Of a stretch of DNA of 5,414 bases, positions 1 to 5,345 are shown piece by piece. Position numbers and translations under genes: made by a program. The notes beneath the pieces are model-generated. The model had not been told where the DNA came from. It saw only the letters and a program-made list of their open reading frames with translations, and searched no databases. Every line of letters begins with the position of its first letter. The first letter of the stretch is position 1. Source of the stretch: Gemmatimonadota bacterium (GTDB taxonomy: Bacteria > Gemmatimonadota > Gemmatimonadetes > Gemmatimonadales > Gemmatimonadaceae); NCBI GenBank assembly GCA_016794735.1, contig JAEUJK010000865.1, forward strand, positions 1-5,414, written 5' to 3'.

Positions 1-1559
1 GTCTTGCCGGTGCTCTTCTGGAAGTACGGATAGATCTCGTGCCCCGAGTTGATCGGGAAGACGTTGATCAGCTTGGGATTGGACGGCGTGCCGCCCCACT
101 TGCCGTTGCCCACGTCCACGATCACCGCGCCAATGCCGCCCTGCGCCGAGTAGGCGATGCCGTTGTTCACCCAGAGGTCGTGGATGCGCGCGCCGGGGTA
201 GCGGAACTCGCCGACCTTCTTCGGCTTGTAGATGTCCTTGATGTCGATGATGACGTACTTCTGCCCGCCGGAGATGGCGTACAGGTAGTCGTTGGTCGCG
301 AAGGCGTTGTGCACGCCGCCGGTGAGGTCTTCATCGAAGGTGGCGGCGACCTTGGGATGGGCCGGCGTGGCGAGATCGAGGATCACGACGCCGTTCACGC
401 GATTCGATGCGCCTTCACGCGTCAGCACCCCATACCGCCCGTCTGGTGACACCGTCACGTCATTGATCGTGCGCGCATCGACCTTGATCGAGTCCGTCTT
501 CACGATGTTGTTCATGTCCGTGATGTCGAACACGATCGCGTACCCGTCACCGCCCCACGTGCCGACGAGGCAATAGTCGCGGCCGTCCTTGCCGGTCCAC
601 GGCCAGAGGTCGGAGGTGGCGGTGGTGTTCACCGTCCCGCGACCGGTGACCGTGATGCGACGGCGCACGTCGCGCGGCTTGACGTCCATCACCGTGCGCG
701 CGAACACGTTCCCGGCCTGCGCCATCAGGGTGAAGCGCCCGGGCGCGTTGGCGGTGAAGAGGTTCGTCCCGTCCGGCGCACGATCCATGATGCCCGGACC
801 ACCGGGTGCGGCCGTCGTGTCGTCCGGCGTGTACTGGAAGGTCCACGAAATCTTGGCGTCCGTAATGGGCTGGCCATTCGCGCGTCGAGCCGTGGCGCCG
901 AGATGCACCACGTCGCCGGTGTTCACCGTGTTCTCGCGAATCGAGAGTTCGAGCGACGCCACGGGGTTGGCCGCAACCGTATACGCCTTGCGAGCGGACA
1001 CGCCCTCGGCTTCGGCGGTGATCGTGACGGCGCCAGGCTTGAGGGCACTCACGTTGCCGAAGCGATCGACGGTGGCAACGGCCGCATCCGACGATCGCCA
1101 CGTGACCCGCAGGTCCTGGCGCACGCTGCCATCCTCGTGCGCGCCCTTCGCCGTGTGCGCCAGCATGGTGCCCACGTACAGGGCGCCGGGTTCCGGCACG
1201 ATCTCGAGCTTGCCTAACGCCGGGTTGGTGATGAGCACGGGGACGTCCACCGTCACCGGCTCACCGGCGCGATTCGCGGCCGCCACCGTCAGCGTGTACG
1301 ATCCCGCGCGCATGGCGTTGAGCTGCCCCTCGGCCCACCGCATGGTGCCGCGCGGTGCATTCACGCGCACCGGCGGGTTCGCGATCTCGCGTCCCTGCGC
1401 ATCGAACGCCGTGATCCGGAGTGGCACCGTTTGCCCGACGCGAATCGTGACGCGTGCGGGTTCCGCGACAATACGCGCAACGTCGGCCTGCGCCCACGCG
1501 ACGGCCGGGGCGCCCGCCATCAAATAGAAGGCGATGGAGGAACGGAGGAAGCGGGACAT
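1..1559 (-). CDS. Exported Ig-like / LVIVD-repeat protein (C-terminus beyond the window)
   Basis: The minus strand is open from an ATG at 1559-1557 to the left edge, giving 519 codons without a stop; the end of the gene is outside the window. Residues 1-25 form a Sec signal peptide (MSRFLRSS, a hydrophobic stretch, then AWAQA), so the product is exported. Three Ig-like segments follow. Residues about 26-108 are weakly defined. Residues about 116-196 are a clear BIG2-like domain (VTWRSSDAAVATVD, then a G-x-VTITAEAEG ending). Residues about 200-293 form a third. From about 300, propeller-like blades alternate YAIVFDITD, GVVILDLATP, KYVIIDIKD and GAVIVDVGN, the pattern of LVIVD repeats. The fold suggests a cell-surface or periplasmic binding or adhesion role; no catalytic motif is visible and the ligand is unknown. 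There is no strong Shine-Dalgarno sequence; the leader offers only GGACGGA. Codon 115 is TTA, rare in such GC-rich DNA. Confidence 0.9.
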   Translation of the reverse strand, partial: MSRFLRSSIAFYLMAGAPAVAWAQADVARIVAEPARVTIRVGQTVPLRITAFDAQGREIANPPVRVNAPRGTMRWAEGQLNAMRAGSYTLTVAAANRAGEPVTVDVPVLITNPALGKLEIVPEPGALYVGTMLAHTAKGAHEDGSVRQDLRVTWRSSDAAVATVDRFGNVSALKPGAVTITAEAEGVSARKAYTVAANPVASLELSIRENTVNTGDVVHLGATARRANGQPITDAKISWTFQYTPDDTTAAPGGPGIMDRAPDGTNLFTANAPGRFTLMAQAGNVFARTVMDVKPRDVRRRITVTGRGTVNTTATSDLWPWTGKDGRDYCLVGTWGGDGYAIVFDITDMNNIVKTDSIKVDARTINDVTVSPDGRYGVLTREGASNRVNGVVILDLATPAHPKVAATFDEDLTGGVHNAFATNDYLYAISGGQKYVIIDIKDIYKPKKVGEFRYPGARIHDLWVNNGIAYSAQGGIGAVIVDVGNGKWGGTPSNPKLINVFPINSGHEIYPYFQKSTGK

Positions 1560-1728
1560 GGAGGTCCGTCCGGGTATGGGGTCATCCAACCGCTGGTGCA
1601 CAAAGGACTTACCGCGCCCAGCAGCAGGCGTCAGATATGCCGTCGGCGCCGGGGCCCCGCAAGTCGCGGTCGCGCTGACACCGGGCAGCGCGCGCAGCGT
1701 GGTTCCCCGGCAATTCGGGTGCGGCGAC

Positions 1729-1758
1729 CCGGGGCGCGCGGCGGCGCATCCGCCCCGG
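1729..1758. repeat. GC-rich inverted repeat in the intergenic gap
   Basis: CCGGGGCG at 1729-1736 is the exact reverse complement of CGCCCCGG at 1751-1758, giving an 8-bp stem around a 14-base loop. It lies in the 254-base non-coding gap between the two minus-strand genes, next to the hairpin at 1774-1803. The rest of the gap (1560-1813) is very GC-rich and holds no convincing gene. The best promoter-like match for the downstream gene is TTGCGG, 17 bases, then CATATC on the minus strand near 1635-1663, only three of six matches in each box, so I do not call it. Confidence 0.35.
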
Positions 1759-1773
1759 TGTCCGCATCGCTCG

Positions 1774-1803
1774 CGCGGCGGGAGGGATCACACGCCCGCC
1801 GCG
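1774..1803 (-). terminator. Candidate hairpin terminator without a U-tract
   Basis: CGCGGCGGG at 1774-1782 and CCCGCCGCG at 1795-1803 are perfect reverse complements: a 9-bp, all-G/C stem with a 12-base loop. It begins 10 bases after the stop codon of the minus-strand unknown gene, where a terminator would be expected. No run of T follows the stem on the minus strand, so it does not meet the classical intrinsic-terminator pattern; it could end transcription weakly, block 3'-exonuclease decay, or be chance in GC-rich DNA. Confidence 0.4.
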
Positions 1804-1813
1804 GCCATCGTGC

Positions 1814-2551
1814 CTAACGCTGCGGATACCGCGCCGTGACCTGGCCCGCGGCGTCAAGGAACTCCATGCCGGGATTCCCGAGCGAATCCACGACCAGCCG
1901 GAGGCGCGTGCGTCCCTCGGGATCGCTGAGGTTCACGACCGCGTTGCGCGCCGGGTCACGCCCCACGTACACCCGTTGCGCGAACATCGCACGTCCGCCG
2001 GGCCGTTGCTGTGCCCATTGCTGCAGCGCGGCGTTGCGCGCGGCCCCTTCGGCGGTCGCCGCGACGATCGAGTCGCGCTGCTTCACCATCTGCATGATGT
2101 CCACGTCAGCACGGTCGGCGATCGTGAACCCCATGCGGCGCGACCCGTTGTTGTCCGTGTAGTTGAAGTACAGGACCTGGTCCTGGTTGAACTGGTCGAA
2201 CGACAAGTGATGAGATGCCTGGTACTTGCCGTCCGGTCCCACCTTGCCGCTGAACGTCAGCCCGCCATTCTCGGTCCCTTCATCATTGAAGAAGATGATC
2301 CCGGGCCGCGTGCCGCCGGCGTACCCGAACGGTGCGCCCTTGTAGATGGGGCCGATCGAACGTGGCCGGTTGGAGATCACCATGCGGTACTTGCCGTCCG
2401 GCTCGACGACGTTGATCCGCTCGACGTCGATCTCGGTGAAGCGCTGGCGCGGCTGCGTGAACGCGCCGAGCAGCAGGACGCCGAGCGCAATGCTCGAGCA
2501 CACGGCCCAGGCCTTGAGCCAGCGAAGTTCACGTTGCATCCGGGAATCCAT
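1814..2551 (-). CDS. Membrane-anchored protein of unknown function, 245 aa
   Basis: I do not recognise a named family. The start is the ATG at 2551-2549 because GGAGG lies six bases before it; an in-frame start 12 codons upstream would lie inside a hairpin and has no such site. A basic N-terminus (MDSRMQRELRWLK) precedes one hydrophobic segment at about residues 11-31, an uncleaved anchor or signal sequence, so the rest should face the periplasm. The exported part looks beta-rich: NVVEPDGKYRMVISN (47-61), IIFFNDEGTENGGLTFSG (85-102) and LSFDQFNQDQ (116-125). An Ala/Gln-rich, probably helical stretch covers about 151-190, and the protein ends with NLSDPEGRTRLRLVVD and GMEFLDAAG. The D-P-x-G-x-x-R motif thus recurs at both ends. 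No catalytic signature is visible. My impression, unchecked, is that similar FNDEG/GGLTF proteins exist as hypothetical proteins in Gemmatimonadota and Bacteroidota. TAG stop at 1816-1814. Confidence 0.87.
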   Translation of the reverse strand: MDSRMQRELRWLKAWAVCSSIALGVLLLGAFTQPRQRFTEIDVERINVVEPDGKYRMVISNRPRSIGPIYKGAPFGYAGGTRPGIIFFNDEGTENGGLTFSGKVGPDGKYQASHHLSFDQFNQDQVLYFNYTDNNGSRRMGFTIADRADVDIMQMVKQRDSIVAATAEGAARNAALQQWAQQRPGGRAMFAQRVYVGRDPARNAVVNLSDPEGRTRLRLVVDSLGNPGMEFLDAAGQVTARYPQR

Positions 2552-2557
2552 GCGGTG

Positions 2558-2562
2558 CCTCC
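2558..2562 (-). promoter_or_regulatory. Shine-Dalgarno site deciding the start of the unknown gene
   Basis: On the minus strand GGAGG (2562-2558) stands six bases before the ATG at 2551. This optimal spacing selects that start over the upstream in-frame codon. Its first G is also the last base of the hairpin arm upstream. Confidence 0.75.
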
Positions 2563-2593
2563 ATCGTGTGGTCAGCGAACGAACCACACGATG
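2562..2593 (-). promoter_or_regulatory. Perfect 11-bp inverted repeat abutting the ribosome binding site
   Basis: CATCGTGTGGT at 2562-2572 and ACCACACGATG at 2583-2593 are exact reverse complements separated by ten bases. In the mRNA of the minus-strand unknown gene this would be a stable hairpin ending on the first base of GGAGG, 10 bases before the start codon. It could limit ribosome access, protect the 5' end of the message, or as DNA serve as an operator for a dimeric regulator. No T-tract follows, so it is not a typical terminator for the peptidase gene upstream. The rest of the 121-base gap (2552-2672) has no clear promoter; the best guess is TTCGCA, 16 bases, GATAGC on the minus strand, which is weak. 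Confidence 0.55.
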
Positions 2594-2672
2594 TCACCGC
2601 GCACCGCGTCGTGCTATCTCCCGTCCGCGAGACGTGCGAACGGGGCTTCGGTCGGGTCGGGCCGGCGCGGCG

Positions 2673-3830
2673 TCAGTTCGGCGGGACCGGGCGCCCGCGC
2701 TGGCAATCCACCTTCCAGCAGGGGGGCAATGCCTTGGAGCGATCCTCGTACGGCCGGAGGATCCAGTCGAAAAACGCCCACGTGCGGTTCCACGAATCGA
2801 TCTGTTCGGGCGAGTCCACCCGTTCGAGCGTGCGCGGGTCGACGCGACGGCTGAAGGCGTGGCCCACGCTCGCGCCCCATGGCGCGGGGTCCTGGTACAC
2901 CTTGGTCTCCGACAACTCGGGCTTGAGCGCGCGCAGCTTCCACACGAGCTGCTGGTCCTCGACGTAGTTCACGTCCTCGTCGTTGGTTGCCACGTGCACG
3001 AGGATCGGGACGTTGAGCTTCTCCACCTGGTAGAGCGGGGAGCGCTTCTCGTATTCGGCGCGCTTCTCGTGCGGCATCCCCTGGATCCCTTCCTGGGTCG
3101 AGAAGCTGCGGGTGTAGGAGGGTCCCTTGTAGGACAGCCGGAAGAACAGGTTGGTGACGGGGACGATGGCTGCGCCTCCCTTGAAGGGATGCACGTCGCG
3201 CATGATGGAGAGCGAGGTGATGTATCCACCGTGGCTCCATCCCATCATCCCCAGGCGATCCTGGTCGACATGTGGCAGCGTCTTGAGGTATTCGACGGCC
3301 GACATGGCGTCGGTGACTTCCTTGCCGCCGTAGTCGATCGCGTTGTGATGCGCCTTGCCATACCCGGTGGATCCGCGGTAGTCCGGCGCGATGATCACGT
3401 AGCCGCGTTCCACCGCCTCGCGCACGAACGGGAACATCGTCGTGCCGAAGTTGCTGTGCACACCGCCGTGCACCCACACCATCGCCGCATGGCCGCGGGG
3501 ACCGCGTTTCTGCAGCGGCTGGAAGAGGTGGGCGGGGATCTCCATGCCGTCGGCTGTGCTCTTGTAGGTCACCTTGGCATAGTCCATGACCCCACGGCTC
3601 CGGGCAGCGAAGGTGCTGTCCGACGCCTTTCGCGAGGCGATGTCGGCGTCGTAGTTCGCCGGCGGGTGGTCTTCCGGCCGGTTGCTGACGTAGAGGTCTC
3701 GCACCCGGGCGGAGTCCATGGCGCCGCGGTGCTGGGCCCCACTCGTGTCGGGGAGCGCGACGATGACGAGGGGAAGGACGATGCCGACGCAGTGTCGCAA
3801 GATGTTTGCTGACATGGACTTGGCTCTCAT
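2673..3830 (-). CDS. Secreted S9-family (prolyl oligopeptidase-like) serine peptidase
   Basis: The 385-residue product has a signal peptide (MRAKSMSANILRHC, hydrophobic core 15-26, cleavage near SGAQ at 30-33) and should act in the periplasm or outside the cell. The alpha/beta-hydrolase domain runs from about residue 85 to 365. It shows the oxyanion motif VHGG (120-123), PDYRGSTGYG (149-158), typical of prolyl oligopeptidase and acylaminoacyl-peptidase catalytic domains, and the nucleophile elbow GWSHGG with Ser199. Asp284 in the D-x-x-V motif and His324 in GHAF complete the likely triad. The N-terminal beta-propeller of full-length S9 enzymes (usually 600-700 residues) is absent, so substrate access is probably less restricted; a peptidase or esterase activity is possible. 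The tail contains the only two cysteines of the mature protein (371 and 376). Start choice is uncertain: ATG at 3830 fits the signal peptide best, ATG at 3815 is possible, and TTG at 3866 has GGAGG four bases upstream. TGA stop at 2675-2673. Confidence 0.93.
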   Translation of the reverse strand: MRAKSMSANILRHCVGIVLPLVIVALPDTSGAQHRGAMDSARVRDLYVSNRPEDHPPANYDADIASRKASDSTFAARSRGVMDYAKVTYKSTADGMEIPAHLFQPLQKRGPRGHAAMVWVHGGVHSNFGTTMFPFVREAVERGYVIIAPDYRGSTGYGKAHHNAIDYGGKEVTDAMSAVEYLKTLPHVDQDRLGMMGWSHGGYITSLSIMRDVHPFKGGAAIVPVTNLFFRLSYKGPSYTRSFSTQEGIQGMPHEKRAEYEKRSPLYQVEKLNVPILVHVATNDEDVNYVEDQQLVWKLRALKPELSETKVYQDPAPWGASVGHAFSRRVDPRTLERVDSPEQIDSWNRTWAFFDWILRPYEDRSKALPPCWKVDCQRGRPVPPN

Positions 3831-3993
3831 GTACGTGGTGGCCGCCACGGGCGGCGGGCCTTCCAACTTGCCTCCGGGACGCGAGGCGAGCCAGCCTGCA
3901 ATCCGATCTGCGGCTGGCGGCGTAGACCACGTGGCGACCGACCTCCCGTCCGGGAGGCGTACGCCGCAAACTACGGAACTTCACGCCGTCCTC
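3831..3993. promoter_or_regulatory. Divergent intergenic region with clustered palindromes
   Basis: This 163-base region should hold the promoters of both the peptidase (minus) and the sigma/anti-sigma pair (plus). It contains several inverted repeats. These are a 16-base near-palindrome at 3834-3849 (CGTGG...CCACG, one G-T mismatch); arms GCCAGCC/GGCTGGC at 3890-3918, extended by GCA/TGC with one bulged T; the palindrome CCACGTGG at 3927-3934; CCTCCCG/CGGGAGG at 3942-3957; and the palindrome GGCGTACGCC at 3956-3965. GGAACTT at 3975-3981 matches the ECF -35 consensus. No convincing housekeeping -35/-10 pair was found on either strand. GGAGG at 3871-3875 (minus) would serve a TTG start of the peptidase at 3866, extending its coding region into this interval. 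Confidence 0.55.
3975..3981 (+). promoter_or_regulatory. ECF-like -35 element (GGAACTT), doubtful
   Basis: GGAACTT is an exact match to the -35 consensus used by many ECF sigma factors, and GTC follows GGAAC after 17 bases, close to the common ECF spacing. This would fit autoregulation of the sigma operon. However, the GTC lies at 3997-3999, inside the first codons of the assigned sigma gene, so transcription would start downstream of the ATG. Either the match is chance or the true -10 and start differ. Confidence 0.22.
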
Positions 3994-4545
3994 ATGGTCG
4001 ACCCTGTCGCCCGGCCAGACGCACGTCCCGCTGACGACGATGCCCGCCTCCTGGCGCGCCTCGTCGCCGGGGACGAACGCGCGCTGGGGTCGCTGTACGA
4101 TTCTTATGGAGCTGTTGTGTACGGACTTGCCCTCGCGATCACGCAGGACCCTCCCACGGCGGAGTCGGTGGTGACCGACGCCTTCGCGGACGTCTGGCGC
4201 GAGGCGCGTTCGTTCCAGCGACCGGGGGCGACCCTGTTCGCCTGGCTCTCGCACACCGTGCGCTCGCTGGCCCTCGCCCGGCGCGCACCATCGGCCCGAG
4301 CGAGCACCGCACAGCCTCCGGCGGCATCGCAGCTGGCCCTCGCCCTCGAGCGGCTGGCGCCGGTCGAGCGGCAGAGTGTTGAGCTGGCGTACTTCGGCGG
4401 GTTGAGCCGTTCCGAGATCGCGCGGGCCCTTGGCGAAACCGAGGTCACCGTCGCCGTGGCGCTTCGCTCGGCCATGGAACGCTTGCGTGACCTCGTGACC
4501 CCGCCCTCCTCGCACGTCACGCCCCGGATGGTGGCGAACGTATGA
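3994..4545 (+). CDS. ECF-type RNA polymerase sigma-70 factor
   Basis: The 183-residue protein directs RNA polymerase to a specific promoter set. Region 2 spans about 18-97: LLARLVAGDERALGSLYD, then DAFADVWREA (62-71), the core-binding 2.2 signature, and WL-containing region 2.3/2.4 (84-97). An Ala/Pro/Ser-rich linker (98-113) leads to region 4 (114-167), whose helix-turn-helix contains GLSRSEIARALG. The two-domain size and lack of regions 1 and 3 define an ECF sigma factor. The partner gene, an RskA-type anti-sigma factor, suggests a SigK-like (ECF19-like) lineage, by context only. Compared with the usual family pattern, region 2.4 lacks the N-R-x-x-D residues (S91, L92, A95) and the recognition helix has Ala at 154 and 156 where Lys and Arg are usual. 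There is no cysteine, so no disulfide redox control. The ATG at 3994 has no clear Shine-Dalgarno sequence, and a GTG in frame near 3931 is an alternative. The stop overlaps the next start (ATGA). Confidence 0.92.
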   Translation: MVDPVARPDARPADDDARLLARLVAGDERALGSLYDSYGAVVYGLALAITQDPPTAESVVTDAFADVWREARSFQRPGATLFAWLSHTVRSLALARRAPSARASTAQPPAASQLALALERLAPVERQSVELAYFGGLSRSEIARALGETEVTVAVALRSAMERLRDLVTPPSSHVTPRMVANV

Positions 4546-5333
4546 GCGACCTTCGTGCATTGGCAGCGGCCTACGCCCTGGATGCCGTCGACGCCAGCGA
4601 ACGAGCGGCGCTCGATGCGCTGCACGCACAGGATGCGGAGTTCCGTCGAGAGGTGGAGGCGTTCCGCGAAGTCGGCGCGCTGATGGCGTACGCGGCCCCG
4701 ACGGTCGCCGCGCCATCGGCGCTGCGTGATCGGATCCTGGGTGAGGCGCGCAGCGTGCGCAGCATCACGAGCGCCCCGACCGCGCGCGCGACGCCGGCGG
4801 CTCGCTCGCGCTGGGTCACGGTGGCGCCGTGGCTTGCCGCAGCGGCATGCGCCGCCTTCGCCGTGTTTGCCTACAACGGCATGCAGCAGGCCCGCGACGC
4901 GATGGTGGCGCTGTCGGGTGAGCTGACGCAGGTGCGGACCGAGCTGCAGGAGAAGGACCGGACTATCACCGCGTTCATGGGCCCCGAGGTCCATGTGGTG
5001 TCGTTGGCCGAGGGGAGCAACAAGCCCACGGCGCGCGTGTTCTGGAATCACACGCGCAACGTCTTCATCGTGACCGCGTTCAACATCCCGCGGGCACCGG
5101 ATGGAAAGACCTACCAGCTGTGGGCAATCTCCAAGGCACTCAAGGCGCCCGTCTCGATGGGCACGTTCAACACGGATGAGGAAGGACGCGCAACGATCAT
5201 CGTCCCGGTCGGCACCGACGTCAATGCGATCGATGTCGTCGAGCTCTGCGCGATGACCCTCGAACCGGCTGGTGGCTCACCTGGTCCGACCGAGACCCCG
5301 CGTCTCGTGGGAAGCTGGCGGCACACGGACTAG
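4542..5333 (+). CDS. RskA-type transmembrane anti-sigma factor
   Basis: The 263-residue protein should bind and hold the upstream sigma factor at the inner membrane. The cytoplasmic N-terminus (1-70) has the RskA anti-sigma pattern LAAAYALDAVDASERAAL, then an E-F-R-R-E-V-E helix and SALRDRILGEAR. It carries no His/Cys zinc motif, as in mycobacterial RskA. One transmembrane helix lies at about 91-111 (WVTVAPWLAAAACAAFAVFA). A charged coiled-coil-like stretch follows (about 114-141). The periplasmic RskA C-terminal domain (about 145-258) shows the family marks YQLWAI (191-196) and EPAGGSPGPT near 241-250. In studied members regulated proteolysis, including intramembrane cleavage, releases the sigma factor; no protease is encoded here. 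The ATG overlaps the sigma stop (4542-4545), implying translational coupling and matched amounts. The only cysteines are C103 in the membrane helix and C236. TAG stop at 5331-5333. Confidence 0.95.
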   Translation: MSDLRALAAAYALDAVDASERAALDALHAQDAEFRREVEAFREVGALMAYAAPTVAAPSALRDRILGEARSVRSITSAPTARATPAARSRWVTVAPWLAAAACAAFAVFAYNGMQQARDAMVALSGELTQVRTELQEKDRTITAFMGPEVHVVSLAEGSNKPTARVFWNHTRNVFIVTAFNIPRAPDGKTYQLWAISKALKAPVSMGTFNTDEEGRATIIVPVGTDVNAIDVVELCAMTLEPAGGSPGPTETPRLVGSWRHTD

Positions 5334-5345
5334 GTCCGCACAACA

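Noticed and set aside
589..1527. A 312-codon plus-strand frame
   Set aside because: It is antisense to the Ig-like/LVIVD gene, whose frame has a signal peptide, domain repeats and an open frame across the whole region.
1635..1663. Housekeeping promoter for the Ig-like/LVIVD gene (TTGCGG, 17 bases, CATATC on the minus strand)
   Set aside because: Only three of six positions match in each box, which is common by chance; left uncalled.
2346..3812. A 488-codon open frame on the plus strand
   Set aside because: It is antisense to the peptidase, which has a signal peptide and full catalytic motifs. The product is His/Val/Arg-rich and has no recognisable motif.
3718..3993. N-terminal extension of the sigma gene to an upstream ATG at 3718
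   Set aside because: The extra 92 residues would overlap the peptidase gene and its leader, resemble no sigma domain and include the palindromic region; region 2 begins normally after the ATG at 3994.
2614..4716. A 700-codon open frame on the minus strand
   Set aside because: It overlaps the peptidase in another frame, runs through the intergenic region and opposes the sigma gene. Its product is Arg/Pro/Gly/His-rich without domain motifs, as expected from out-of-frame reading of GC-rich genes.
4542..4760. Zinc-binding anti-sigma (ZAS) motif in the anti-sigma N-terminus
   Set aside because: There is no H-x3-C-x2-C or any cysteine in the first 100 residues; the sequence matches the zinc-free RskA pattern.
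4104..5051. A 315-codon minus-strand frame
   Set aside because: It is antisense to the sigma and anti-sigma genes, both of which carry clear family motifs and overlap in the standard ATGA manner.
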